Source: Magnaporthiopsis rhizophila (taxonomy: Eukaryota; Ascomycota; Sordariomycetes; Magnaporthales; Magnaporthaceae). From it: 64,000 bases of DNA. Below the pieces are notes generated by a model. It had not been told where the DNA came from. It did no database searches and was given only the letters and a program-made list of their open reading frames with translations. The position numbers were made by a program, and so were the translations under genes. Positions 33,067-46,093 of this stretch are shown piece by piece. Position 1 is the first letter of the stretch. Each line of letters begins with the position of its first letter. The DNA lies in assembly GCA_003049465.1 (NCBI GenBank), contig PYSS01000039.1, positions 62,001 to 126,000 on the forward strand, given 5' to 3'.

Positions 33067-36000
33067 TCAAATAAGAACGACACTTCTGGCGCCCAGTCCA
33101 GTGCTTGCAGCCGACGCCGTAGTCGCCCGAACTCCGGAGTAGCCAGGCATTCTAGTGCCCGTCGCTTCGGTTTTGTTGGTGTTGTTGTTGCTCGCGACCT
33201 TGGACTGGAAGAGACCGAAGCTCTTGATGGGTGAGATTTTCCCAATTGGATCCGTGATGGTGTCGACAAGTGTGGGTTGGCCTCCAAGGAAGACGGGTCC
33301 TCCTATCAGAGCGACAAACACGACAAGCAACCCGAAGTAGAGGATGGCGTAGCGAATGACACGCCGTTGCCTCAGCTTCGACTGCTTCATGGAGTAAATC
33401 GGCGGGCGGATTTGACGGCTGGATGGAGAATACAAGTAGTCAGCATCGTGAATTTCAGACGCAGAGAGCAGCAGGAGGCCTCAAGTCGAGGAAGGACTGT
33501 GGGAATGCATACCTAGGGCGGAGCCAGAACAGCATGGTCGAGTGCAGCTTGTCAACCTGGGGAATGATGATGACGGGGAGCATAAAGAAGAGAAGAACGT
33601 GTCCAAGGATGAAGTCGGAAGCGAAAAAGCTCAGCTCCGTGATCTTGCACAGGAACTCTCGTGCAGGCTGCGAAATTGTATGCCATCCCATAGAGTACCA
33701 CTTTCCAGTCCAGAAGGCGATGTTGGCTTGATCCGTCTTGAACTCTCGCGTGAGACCCAGGCAGACGATTAGCTTGAGAAGGAAGCGCTGGATAGCCACC
33801 ACTGCGATCATGCCCGAAAGCGTCCGAGCAAAGCTGAACCTCTCGAGGACAAACAAGACCTCGCAAAAGATGAGAAGCATAATGACAGCCAGGGCGTGCG
33901 CGATGGCAGCGAGAACGCTACCAAACTTCTTGCAGCACATGCTCAACAGCGGGCCCATGAAGCAGGCCATGAAGAACATGATTAGCAGGACGACGGCGTT
34001 GACACCAATGGGTGCCAGCGCAATAACGCCAATTCTCAGGAGTGCTCCGGTTGGCGCAATGGTCTGGTTAGGGTTCCGGTCAGGTAAAACTCCTGTCTGG
34101 GCGTTGAGGTACATAAAGGGAACAACCGTGACGATGACCAAGAGGAAGGGCGAGACGATCTCGCTGAAGAAGACGTTGGTGAACGAGGCACGAGGAACGT
34201 CGGCGGACATTTTGGCGGACGGGTCTCCAGCTGCCTTGCGCTTGTATCCAGTGAGGCGGGTCCTAGAGAGACGGCAGTAGGCGATCCAGGAGGAGGCGTG
34301 AGACCGGGAGTTACCACGCGAGAGCCAGCGCAGATAGTCGCGGTAGTCGATGAAGAAATCGTTCCACGCAAACTGGTGAGGGTTGTAGAGGAACGGCGAG
34401 ATGACCAGGGCGAGCAGGGTGATCCAGAAGTAGACGAGCGCGCCCTGGAATATGGTGACAGTGCCGAAAAGCAGCATCATCAACAGCCGCGCGCCGAAGT
34501 AGATAGACGGCGCCGCGAAGCGAGAGTACAGAACGCCGAAGGGGATGCGCGCCGTGGCGAAACCACGACCAGTACCGATGTAGCGAGCGCCACCAAACGA
34601 CAAATTGTTGTGGACCGCGTTGGCGTAGATCTGGCAGACGAACACCTCGAAGAGAGGCGAGAGAGAGCAGATCTGCTTGGCGAGGCGGAAGGCCGCGCGA
34701 GAAACGCCACGCTCGAACAGCTCCTGCACTATCAGGGGGACGTAGGACAGACAAAGCACGAAAATGATCGACAAGACACTCCTGAAAACCCAGTCCGTGA
34801 GAGCTTCGGTATTTTGGCAGCCGGTGGGGAACAGCTCGTCGGTGATGGGGACGTTGCGATCGTAGTTGCAGGGAATGGTCTCATGCTTCAAGGCTCCTAT
34901 GTTGAGCAACGTGATCATGAACATCTGGATCGACAGCATGATGAAGATGTTGTTGATATGGAAGCCGGGGTGCGCGTAGTAGAACGAGAGGAATCGATCC
35001 AGAGGAAGCTGCGTGCCGAGGTAGTAGTACTCGCGGGAGAGCATCTGCTCGCCCATACCGGTGCCGATCTTGGTGGTGAAGTTCAGAATGGAGCCAAATC
35101 CGAGATCACGGCCCTTGCCACACTGGTAGTACTCGCAGTGCTTGATGCGGCCTCCACGCAGGACAGCGTTCATTCCGGCGTAGATATCCTCGTTGAGGTG
35201 CAGACCCTTCTGAGCCTTGGAAACACCGCCGCGGGTGGTCATGAAGATGCCGTTGAGGAAATCAGGGTGACCGTAATGAAGCTTGCCGCCAATCTGGGCC
35301 AGAGTTCGAGCGAACAGTGTACCGAATGTCTGCTCCTTGCCAGCGGCGACGTCACCAAGAATGCCGATGTTCTCAGAGAAGATGTACTCGCGAGCACCGA
35401 GGATTGCAACAGGAGACTTGACAGGGTTCTTAACTCCAGGGGTGTAAGGCGACGTGTTATCCACCTTCATCTCCTCAAACTCGGCCAGGACGCTGCGGAT
35501 CTTGAGACACTCCTCGAGGTAGTTGTCCTGGTTGGCGTCAATGAGCTGGATGTATTCTCCGCGGTAGAAGATGATGGAGTGGTTTTGATTGTCGGATTTG
35601 CCGTCACCCAAAATGGGGTTGCCAGAGAGCTGAATACGGAACTTGGGCCGGCGAACACCGTTCTCCATGATCTCAGAGTGGCCATCGATGAGTGCCGAGT
35701 AGATACGGGGCTCGTCGCCCTCGTTCAGGGGCGCCTCTTCATCCAGGTAGGCAATCTGTAGGTCGGGGTACGCGCGGAGTAAGAACTCGGCGTTCTCCAT
35801 CTCTTCCTTCTTGAACTTGGCAAAACGTTGCATAGACACGACAAGCTTGAACTTTCGGCGGGCCATGCGCTCGAGCTCACGCTCCAGCTTCTCAGAGTTG
35901 CCTCCAAACATCTGGACGACCTCGGGGTTCTCGACACGGTAAAGGAGCTTGATGGCGCGGCTGTAGTTCATGAAACCGGAAATCGTGCGGTACAGGGTCT

Positions 36001-39000
36001 GAGAGCGAAGCGAAGACCAAATGCGAGTCCTCAGCGTGTACTCGGGAGCGGATGACTTGAAGCCGATACAGTAGAATGGGAGGTCGTCGATCTTGCTCTT
36101 GGCCGTATCCTTCTCGTCCTTCTCCCCGTCACCATTGAACTGCGACGTCTCATCAGCCAGAATCTTGGTGTCCTTGACAAAGCAATCCCACTCGTGGGGG
36201 TAAAGCTGCTTGAGATACTCGAGAAGCGTCACGCGGGAGTACGGCTCATCCTCACGGATAATCTCGCGCAGGGACAGCAGGATCTTTTCGCTGTAGTGAG
36301 GAATGAGGACGGTGAAAGTCGGCATGTTGTCGACGGGCAGCGGCTCGGGGATGGGGATGGACAGGGACTGCGCGAAGAAGGAAATGCGGCGCTCTGCCTC
36401 ACTCTGGGCAGGGAAGAATTCCGTCTTGAACGAGTGATCCTCCTGCGAGACGAAGAAGGTAGGCGCTCTCAGTGTCCGCTTGCCCTCCTGCTCCGAGGGA
36501 ACCTGGTGATACAGCAGCTTCTGAACGTGGTCGATGGCCAAGAGGTGCTCGCGGTACATGGAGATGACAATAGCGTTCCAGATCTGGGAGATGAGAACCT
36601 TGGGCTTGTACTTGATCTCCATGTCGGTCGTCGCTAGCACCTTGGAGTAGATACGCTTGGGCAGCCGAGAGAAGATGTTCCTCCACGGCGTCAAGATCGA
36701 TGCGCCCAGGTAGAAGGACCGGGCAATCGAGACGGCCGTGTTGATGAGGACGTACCACAGGTAAGTGTCCAGGAAGAAGAAGATGAGATCGGTGAAAGCC
36801 ATCAGACACAGCAAAAACTTGGGCTGAAGCTTGCACAACATGTTCTGCATCGCAGGAGGGAACAGTTTGTCGCCCCGGCAATCGATGTCCATGATCTGGA
36901 GGTAACGGACAGGGTCGCGGAAGGACAGAGCAAGGTAGGCATAGGATTCACCCAGCTTGGCGCCAAAAACGATGAGCCACAGGAGGTAAGACAGAATCAT
37001 GTCGTTGCCAGCAAGCCTGGGGTAGCTGGCAGTGAATGTCTGACTGGCGACGTAGCGGCGTGAGTTCTTGGTGAGGTAGCTTCCGAAGAGACCGCCGAGG
37101 GGCATGATCGTGAAGAAGATGAAGGTAATGACGGAGATGAAGAAGTGCACGATGCCGATGATGAGGGCAACCTGGCTCTTCTGGCGCGCCTCGAACGTTG
37201 CAAGGTCCTTGGCCGGCATGAAGATGTAGACGGCCGGGCCAACATTGATGACGAAGAGCGCGAGAAGGAACAACAGGCGCTTGGTCAAGTGTTGTGCGCC
37301 AGCCCAGCGGCGAGGCACGTACATCCACTCGCAGATGGTAGCCATAATCTGGATCAGGCAGGCAATTCCACCACCAAGACCGCAGATGGACCACATGACG
37401 GAGTTGGGGGGCACGTTGTTGGCCTGTTGCTCGTAGTTGGGGACCAAAAGAGTCGGCGCGTTGAAAGCAGTGTAGTACCACCACATGGTCAGGTGGATGA
37501 TCCAGATGCGATTGAAATTGGTGACGAGATGGAACCAGGACCGCGTTTCCTTGTATGTCTTGAAGAAGCACTTCTTCCAGTTGACATCCTTGAGCTTTAG
37601 ATAGCGCTCGGCAGGAGGGACATCGGTGAGTTTGGTCTTGTCCTCCAAGACGATGCGCTCGATACCCTCGGGGTACCAGAAAAGCTGGTTGCAATCGTCG
37701 TAGCCAATGATCTTGTTGTGGTCTCTCTCCCGGCGGACATAGACTCCATCAATGATCTCGTATCCCTGGTCGCGGCAGTACTGGTAGAGAGGTGTGATGA
37801 CTTGGTTGAGGAACGTGAACTCTTCCACCGGCTCGACGAGGTTTTGGCACGCGGGCGAGTTGAGGTAATCGTCGGCACACTTGAAGATGAAGCACAGGCA
37901 CTCGGGCATGAAGCGAACTTGATTCGCCTCACCCCAGCAGAGCAGATAGAGAGCCAACTGGCGAACGCGGTCGTGCTGAGACATGCGGTTCATCCTAGTC
38001 TTCCACCTGTACTCTGCTGCCTCGAGAGAGTCGTCTCCCTCCAGGTCCTGGAGCATATCGGCCTCGTTTTGGGGATCGCCTCCCTTCTTCTTCTTGTTCT
38101 TGCGCTTCAGGCCCTTGCCCTTGACGTTTGCGAAGCCAACAGCGTCGTCCAGGTCAAGGTGCGCTGCGAAGTACCACTTGCGGTAATTGGCATTGTCACC
38201 ACCAATGTAGTCGGCATGGAGAGAGAGCAAGGCCTGGTTAGGGGTCATGCGCGAGGCTCTCGAATCGAGCAACGTCATCAGGTGGTCGTACATGTTGCGC
38301 ATGCTGTCACGCTGAAAGCCGAACTTCGAACAGAGGTCGATGAAGATATCCTCGACCTCTTCCTTGGACAGTGGGATCTGCGCATCCGATGTCCATGCGG
38401 GGTACGGCTCACGAGACCTCTGAGCAGCGGCGGCACCACCGTAGTCCATGCCATAGTTAGGCGTCGACGCCCCGGACGAACGGTTGCCACCGTAAGAGAC
38501 CTGCGACGATGGCGGGCGGTACCCACGGCCACCTCCCTGACCGTCGTTGTAGCTGTTGTACCGCGGATCGCCGCCGCCGTAGTAGTCACCACCGGGGCCG
38601 CCGGTAGTGAAGTCACTGAAGGTCTCAGAGTCATCCTCGGATCCCTGACCGCGCCGGCCATTGGGGTTGTTATAGCCCTGGTCGTATCCCTGGTCGTAAT
38701 AGGCCCCGTTGTTGTTGTAGTAGTCGTCTTGGTACTGGTCATTGTTGTCGTAGTACCCGCCGTCCTGTTGATAAGGGTTGTTGGGGTCGGCGTTGTAGTA
38801 GCCCCTGCAAGACCATATGCGTCAGTACATGCAAAACACAAGAGAAAAAGCGATGAGCAGGCATGGGAGGGCAGCATACGATTCGTCATAGTAGCCATCT
38901 CCGTTCCTGCCACCTTGACCACCCTGTCCACCATAGCCGCCTTGGCCGCTATCGTAGCCGTTGTCGTAGTATTGCTGCTGCTGGGAGTGGTCGTCTTGGT

Positions 39001-39082
39001 AGTAGTCTCCTCCTCCTCCTCCTTGATTCCGGCCGTAGCCATCGTCATAGTCGTTTCGGTTGGGACGTTGTGGTCCCGACAT
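33067..39082 (-). CDS. FKS1: Beta-1,3-glucan synthase catalytic subunit
   Basis: Plasma-membrane GT48 enzyme polymerising UDP-glucose to wall beta-1,3-glucan; target of echinocandins and regulated by Rho1. Three exons on the minus strand, 39082-38880, 38804-33513 and 33418-33067, give 1948 residues, the usual length. The N-terminus is a Gly/Tyr/Gln/Asp-rich disordered region of about 210 residues. Then come the FKS1 domain (SLEAAEYRWKTRM, LCWGEANQVRF), a first helix cluster, the large cytosolic catalytic domain (ARKFKLVVSMQRFAKF-like region, IYSALIDG, LRGGRIKHCEYYQCGKGRD) and a second helix cluster. The third exon restores the conserved SRQIRPPIYS tail. Hot spot 1 reads YLALSFRDP (residues 691-699), with Tyr where most sensitive fungi have Phe. 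Exon 1 starts at MSGPQRP; a Met 16 codons upstream is in frame. Confidence 0.97.
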
Positions 39083-42000
39083 AATGGGCAAATGGTCGTC
39101 TGGACACAAATCCACGCGGGTTAGTGACAAAAAAGCAGTGGGGGAGCTTGAAGTGGCAACGTTGCGTTGGTCGTGTATATGGCGCGCCGGTGACGGTCAA
39201 AACGACTTCGCGATCGATGTGGTCACTGGGCGAACTGTGACTGGGAGAGGGAGACACAATCAAGGCATCGGGCAACAGCATACCAATCAATCATAAACTC
39301 ATGGATGGAATCTGATAGGGCTGCTGCGGTCCAAAAAAAAGACAGAAGCAGAAGGGCGACGATATATTGCGGGCAGATTAATGCCAAGAGAGAGATGATG
39401 AGCGACTGCTGGATTAAGTGTGGCCGGCCACAGCAGTGTGCGAGAGCGAATGTGATGGTGGTTCGTCGTCCCTTTCGGGCGCAATTAGTCGGCGGGTAGG
39501 CGATGTTGTGTTGATTGCGAAGTGAGCGGCGGAACGCGGCGAGCAAATCAAGGGCGACCTTCTGTTGGCTTGGAGATGGCGTGGACTGTTCCGGTCTTGG
39601 AGGGAGCCAAGGAATTCCTGTCTGCAAGCCACACGCGTCAAGAGGGCTGCCCAAGGGCAAGCTAAAGAGAAGGTTGCACCCTTCCACCAGCTTCCCGCGA
39701 TTGCGAGAGCGTTGCGCAGAAAGAGTCGAGCTGATTGTCTGTCGAAGTGGTTGACCGGAGGTGTTGAGCCTTCTTCTTTCAGTTGCTGCACCGCGCGCGT
39801 CTAGTCCGTCTGGGCAAGGCGGGTGCAGGCGGTAAACAGGAGCAAGAAGAAAAGATGGGATGGGCGGGAAACCGTTCTGCAGACGAGCGACTCCCAAACG
39901 TTGACTCGTGCCGCAGTCCAGAACAGGGCCTGCTTGCACACCACCTTTTTTTTTTTTCTCCTCTTGTCAAATGCACCAGGTAGCGATTGACTAGGTGGGC
40001 GCAGGAGCGAACGACAAAACAGAAAAGAAGAAAACCAAAGCTAAGGCGGACGGAAATGACAACGAATGCCGGGTAATGGGCTCGGAGGATTGGCAAAAGA
40101 AAGGAACCTGTGTGCCAAGCGGAAGGGGGGAGGAAGAAAAAAAAGGAGGCCTGGCACAGCACAGGAGATCTCGCAGTGGGTTGAGTGGATGGATTGGGTG
40201 GCTGTGGTGCCCGCCCGCACCAAGTCCGTTGGCAGAAAAGGAGTCGGCCATGGCGGCCCCACCTCCCAACCTTGCTTTTGTGCCAGCCAGCGCGTCGCTT
40301 GGCACTGGGGACCTGGCTGTGACTCCGGTGCTGGTCTCCGCACAACGAAGGGCGGGTACGTGCTCGCTTCGCAGGGCCGACCCTGGTCTTGAACCTTTGA
40401 ACAATGCCTCTGCCGTCTTTTGGGTGGCTGCCCACTGCGACTTGCGGTGCCCTCCCCTGCCAACGCAGATTCCTTTGAGGTACCGGTGCTGTCGGTCAAG
40501 CACGACTGGACTCTGAACTGACCGACTGCCTTTGGGCAAGCTGGTCAGCACCGAGACAGCACTCGAGAAGAAATCAAAAAGCGGGTTTCTGGCTGCAGAA
40601 TTGCCGCAGTCGGCACTCTACACCACAGTCCGGCAGCTAGGCCTTGAGATTGGAAATGATTAATAAATGGGGTTTTTCTTTTTTCGCTCAGGCTGGTGTT
40701 GCCTCAGCCCAGCTGATTGATCCATGGATCACGATGCACATTGCGTCGTCGCCACACATAGAGAGCTTTTCGCCTCCTCTCATCCCTGCACCATGCACAG
40801 AAAGATCATCCTAAGCCGGCACCGGTCCAAACCCCCGCTCTCCCATCTCGTTGTATCTCCCATCCAGAAGCTACAGTTTATTCGCTGGCCGTGGCGTGGC
40901 TGATGGCGATATCAAGGACGAATTTTTTTCCTTCACATGTATTCATCCCCTTCACTGCTGCCAGTCACATCAAAGCCCCCTACCGTCCAACACGGGAGTC
41001 GACACAGGAGCAGGCCTCCGCGTAACCCACGGCTGTCCGACGATTGCCATTTGATGCTAAGCAAACAGCGCGGACGCACCAAAGGGAAAGGATTCTCGGG
41101 CAAAGAAAACGCAGCGATTGATTGCACGGTTCACTTGTTCGGTGACACTGTGGCAATTCTTTCCAAGTTTAGAAAAACCACCTAGCTGGGTGCGCATTGA
41201 ATTGTTGATACTGTGTCATCGCGCGACCGCTAAACCAGCAAAAACGGTAGGCCTGACGGGGAGGTCGGAATCGAGGGTGTGGGTCCTGAGTGGTGCGCAC
41301 TTCGTTTCGGTCGAGTCGTGAAACGACGAGACAGTGGCTCAGAGGCGGCCCCCGTTTATTGACGTGGTAAACAGCTCCCCTTGGTTCACACCACTCCTTT
41401 CGGTGAGGGAGCACAGAAACGGGTGAAATCGAATCCAAGGCGACATGTGATGTCTGTAATGCGCACTCTAGGCAACCAGAATAGCGAACCCAAAGAGGGG
41501 CGGGAATCTCACTCAGGGAATTCACCCAAGGTCCATGCAGGTACAACCGCCCATGTCCGGGCGGTGATGGAGGGTCGCATCGCAGCACAGCCAATCGGCT
41601 CCTCCTAGAGCGGACACAGTACGGAGAACAGCACAGTCACTTGAAGCCTTTCTTTTTCCCTCGCTCGCCTCCCGAAAGCAATCAGTGCCGTCAGCCTCCT
41701 GATATTAGAGCGCATCATGGTGTCTTCGATGACGTTATGCCAAATTTAACCCCTGTCAACATGCAGGGCGGGAGGCCCAACCCAAAAGTTTGCCCCCAAT
41801 GCTTCCTGTCAACGCGCAGCACGCCGACGGGAAGCGTACCGATTGCCAGCCATTGTCTTTTGGAGACCATTCAACTCGGACGAGAAGAAAAAGGGAAATG
41901 GACAACCGCTGGTGGCGGTGAGTTTACAGAGATTTTTCACGTGGTTGTTTTGCTCATCGATTATCGCGGACAGGGGCGTGTGGGCTGTTCGGTCGATGTA

Positions 42001-42966
42001 ATGTGTGCTTGTTGGCGTTTGAAAGTTGGAACCTATGTGTTCCTGTTACAAAGTGATCGAGTTAGTAAATGCGGTCCAGTATTACAGAGAGATGCCAGTA
42101 AAGGAGTAGCGAAGATGTGAGATAAAGAGTGTGGTCAATGCAGTGCTGTATGTACATTCAGGCAGTAGGTAGGTTATTGTAGGCGTGGAATCCGCTGTCG
42201 ACATCCCACATTTTCTTGGCTTGGTGCCGTATTTGTGCCACACGTTCAGGCTAATCTAGACTTACAGTACGCCAGCGTGCACAATCCAACTAATGCCATT
42301 TATTCCCGATAGCAGGTCAATGCTTAGCATACCTACCTAAGGCGACACCGAGTCCTCCATGTGCCGCAGCTGCCCCTGCAGTGGTTAGCGTTGGTTCGTG
42401 CGGGAAGGATGCGAAGGAACATCGATAATAGAGAACGGATCGATAATCTCATCTGCTGAAGGAACCCTTCCCCGCCCATCAGAGAGAGAAAGATCCTATT
42501 TGATCCCTTAAGATGCATTATGGATTTGCACCACCTCGGAAGGGAACCCTATCTATCCCAGCCCGTGGTTCACCGCTTCATGAAAGTTGAGACAGACGTT
42601 AGGCTTATCCAATGTTGGAGATCAAATTCCGCTTCCAATTCCTGACCGCCTAGCGTCAAAATCGCTCGGTCGCGGGCGCGGAGTCAACCAAGCGTCAAGC
42701 CGCCGTTCGGTTCATCATTAGAGACTCTTCATTCGTCCGACGAGGTGGGTAGATAGCAAAAGTGGGGCCGACGCTCTGAGTTGCTCCTGGCAACTCACCG
42801 CATGTTGACTTTGGCATGAGAAATACGCATTGTCTCAGCACCAGTAATAGCATCACCAGTGATGATTGTATTGTTGGCAGCACGCAGACTGAGCAGCATC
42901 GTTAATTATATCCCCAAAATTACTCCTTCTCGCTGATAATCAGGATCCCAGACCCGACTTGGTGTC
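39083..42966. other. Gene-poor divergent region, 3.9 kb, between FKS1 and GCNA-like gene
   Basis: Probably the FKS1 leader/promoter plus the promoter of the downstream gene. Several frames exist on both strands at 39.2-40.6 kb but carry no recognisable domain and mutually overlap. T tract at about 39944-39958. No tRNA, transposon ends or long repeats seen. Confidence 0.5.
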
Positions 42967-45040
42967 ATGGCGCGCGTGTGGGCCGACGAGGCGTCGGGAG
43001 ATGAACTCCCTTCGGTAAACGAGCTTCTGCGCCAAAAGACAGCCCTGCCAACTAAAAACGTCAAAGACGACACTCAGAGCCAGAAGGCAGACAACTCCCA
43101 GGTGCCACCCAGAGACGCCACTGTCAGGCGTCGGAGGCTGGGTCAGGTCGCTGATAACCCCCTGCTTCGGCCCCTGGGCAAGAATCTGGAGCCGAGCACG
43201 CAGAGGGGTGGCAGCGCCGTCAACTTACGTTCGGGCGCAAAGCGAGAGGATGCCGGAGGACCAAGAGTGGAGCTCCGTGCTAGGAAACCGAGAACAGTCA
43301 CGGCCACCGTGAGAGATGTTGAGATAGACGAGGAGGAGTCCGAAGGAGAGACTATTGTTGAAGAAGTCACCATCGTGGACGACTCGGTATACTTCTCGCT
43401 TTCGAGCTCTGACGAGGACAGCTTCGATGACTTATCTGAACCTGAGCCGCCGGCAAAACCAAAGCCACCTCGGTCCGGCAGGGGAGTCAAATCTAGGCTG
43501 AGCCGTGAAAAGGAGGCGCCTGAGGACCTTTCTCAGAATTCATCGAAACAAAAAGTCCCCTCAGAGAAGTCAATTCGCCAAGCAAAAGGCGCGCGTAAGA
43601 TACCTGATCCAGGACTCGGTTCTGAGTCGACTTTTTCAAGCACCAAGTCCAAAATCCCCGGGAGTGCTGCCAAGCCTAAGTCATCAAGGGGCAATGATTC
43701 ACAAGAGGCGGACGAAAATGAGAAGCCATCAAGGAGCAGTAACAAGCCTTTGAGTCTCGCCGAAGACCTTGCGGGGTCTCTCTCTACCCTGCGGCTGTAA
43801 GTCGTTCCGGATTAGCAGGCTATAAGCTCTACCTAAGCTCGGCGGGTAGTTCTAACGGGATGCTAGGGAGCCAACGCCGCCACCGGAGACCCAGAATCCG
43901 GTCAGTAAAAGACCAGAGACGCCCCCACCAAGCACGCCGCCCAAGTCCCGGCCCAATGTGCTGGTGTCCCCGAGCAAGAAGCTCCCGCGAATCCCCATGA
44001 CGCGTCATGGGCCCAGTACCGATGAGTTCTGGAGCCAGGAGGTGACGGACGAGTGGAATGACAAGCACTCACCCAGGAAGCTGTTTGGTCCATCAACCAG
44101 CCCCACAAAGGCCGCGGCCAGGAGCCCCGGGAGGAAGGAGAAGGGGGCCGCAGCCAAGCAGCGCGAGGCCAAGAAGAGCTTCGAAGCGACCAGGCATGAG
44201 ACTGCGGAGAAGTTCCTGCGCGAGCTGGACCGGATCATCACGAAGGGCAAGCTGGAGGAGCTGGCGGCGTCGACGGGCGGGGTCCGGATCCAGTGGACCA
44301 ACAAGCTCAACACGACTGCCGGGCGCGCGAGCTGGCGGCGCGAAACCGTGCGGACGCGGCACCGAGCGCTCGCCGCCCCCGGCTCGGCTGGCGCGGCGGC
44401 GGTGACCGAGACGGTCACGCACCGGCACCACGCCTCCATCGAGCTGGCCGAGAAGGTCATCGACAGTGAGGACCGGCTGCTCAACGTGCTGGCGCACGAG
44501 TTCTGCCACCTGGCCAACTTCATGGTCAGCGGCGTCACGGGCAACCCGCACGGGCGCGAGTTCAAGGCCTGGGCCGCAGCCTGCTCCCGCGCCTTTGGGG
44601 ACCGCGGCATCGTCGTCACGACCAAGCACTCGTACGACATCGACTTCAAGTACGTCTGGGAGTGCGCCGAGTGCGCGCTCGAGTACAAGCGCCACTCCAA
44701 GAGCGTCGACCCGCGCCGCCACCGCTGCGGCGTCTGCAAGGGCGAGCTGGTCCAGATCAAGCCCAAGCCCCGCGCCGCCGCGGCTGCGGCTGGCGGTGGA
44801 GGAGAGAAGAAGGCGCCCTCAGAGTATCAAAAGTTTATGAGCGAGCACATGAAGCTCATCCGCCAAGAAAACCCCGGCAGCCCGCAGAAGGAGGTCATGA
44901 AACTGGTCGCCGAACGGTGGGCCAAGACGACCAAGAAGACGACAAAGACGCGTGGCAAGGCAAAATCGGCCGGGACGCTGGATGAGGACGTCGATGACGT
45001 TGCTGATGGACTGGTATCGTTGAAGCTACAAGACAGTTGA
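42967..45040 (+). CDS. GCNA-like protein: disordered acidic region, SprT protease domain, zinc ribbon, HMG-box
   Basis: Nuclear metalloprotease-like protein related to GCNA/ACRC, which in animals and yeasts acts on DNA-protein crosslinks. Two exons, 42967-43796 and 43867-45040, give 667 residues. Residues 1-360 are low-complexity, rich in Ser, Pro, Lys and Glu, with an acidic SUMO-interacting-like motif VTIVDDS at 134-140 followed by a Ser/Asp run. The SprT domain (about 385-560) holds HEFCH at 487-491, the zinc-binding HExxH site, with a downstream His in NPHGREF. A CxxC...CxxC zinc ribbon follows (WECAEC to CGVCKG). A C-terminal HMG-box-like helix set has SEYQKFMSEHMKLI and VAERWAK. The catalytic residues are intact. 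Spartan (SPRTN) is the alternative, but HMG box and order favour GCNA. Confidence 0.87.
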
Positions 45041-45401
45041 ATCGCACGGCGGCCTTGTCTGCGGTGGACTACGCATCCCACCATCTCTGTAGATATCACA
45101 TAGATACAATATTGCACACCACTTTCAAAGGCAGGCCATGTGGCGAACGTCATGAATAAGTACCTAGGTAGATAGAAAGCCTAGACATCGACCAACGTAA
45201 CCGAAAAAGAAAGTATTTCGCATCTGGAGATGCTTGGAAAGGCCCTGGAATGGTTCATATTCCAAGTCATGCCCCATATCATACAGGGCGCGATCGGCAA
45301 ACGCCTACTAGAAACCAGAAGTCAGACAGAACGGACGCACCATCATAAGCATATGACAGTAATGCCATAATCTCTTCCCATCCCCCACAGACACCGCCAC
45401 T
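45041..45401. other. Intergenic, 361 bp, between convergent genes
   Basis: 3' flanks of the GCNA-like and MOG1 genes, with a perfect TACCTAGGTA palindrome at 45161-45170. Confidence 0.5.
45161..45170. repeat. TACCTAGGTA palindrome
   Basis: Perfect second copy, about 120 bases after the GCNA-like stop codon. The core ACCTAGGT also occurs at 21996-22003 and 58367-58374. Confidence 0.6.
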
Positions 45402-46093
45402 CTAAATGCCGTCAAAGATTTTCCAATCATGGATGTCAAAGGTCGACCAAATCCTGGCAGCATACTCCACAGCGTCGCCAATCAGCTTGCCCTGCTTGCC
45501 CAGCTCGAGATCAATCTCGTCCTCATCGTAGGACCCCTTGATGTGTGGCACGTTGACCGTGATGAGTATGTCGGTCTGCTCGCGCTCGAGGCGCAGCAGC
45601 GTGAGGATGAGCGCGGTGAAGTCCGGGGCGGCGGTGGAGCCGCCGGGCGACCTCGGGTCGACGGGCGGCTTCTGGGTGGCGATCAGTGTGTAGGCGGGTA
45701 TCTCGGAGCTGACGCGCGAGAACTCGGTGTCGGTCGTGTTCCAGACCTTGACGCCGTCAACGTCGGACCCGACAATGTCCTCGAGGTGCACCGACAGCGC
45801 CTTGCCGTCGATCTCGGGCGTGCTGCCCGCAGGGCCGACGCGCTCTGTGATCTCGACGATGATGCTGGTGAAGCCGTCCTTGTCGATGAAGACCTCCTGG
45901 TTGTCGGGAACCTGCCGGATTTGGCTGGCGAAAGGGTGGATCACAAGTCCAAAAGTCAGTTGGGGTCTGGTAACTGTGTGAGAGGCTAGGAGGTTGTCAA
46001 ACTTGTTGCATACCTGACATCTGCGAACTGCCCCGGGATGTCGCTGCTGAGGGCCCCGCCAAACAGCTTCGTCTTCTTGAAGTGTGTCGGCAT
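45402..46093 (-). CDS. MOG1: Ran-GTPase-binding nuclear import protein Mog1
   Basis: Binds Ran/Gsp1 and promotes nucleotide release, supporting nuclear protein import. Two exons on the minus strand, 46093-46014 and 45924-45402, give 200 residues across an 89-nt intron. Family landmarks are the N-terminal KLFGGALSSDIPGQFADVS, then QIRQVPDNQEVFID, the acidic ITERV segment, and the C-terminal hydrophobic strands ALILTLLRLEREQTDILITVNVP. Length and single alpha/beta domain fit Mog1/PsbP-like folds. The start in exon 1 gives the conserved GGALS at residue 12. The gene is divergent from the HIT hydrolase gene. Confidence 0.9.

Noticed and set aside
34298..39124. Long plus-strand frames (487 and 468 codons) opposite FKS1
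   Set aside because: They are antisense to conserved FKS1 coding sequence and show the composition expected from its codon bias.
39779..40551. Frames on both strands upstream of FKS1
   Set aside because: Mutually overlapping, low-complexity translations without recognisable features.
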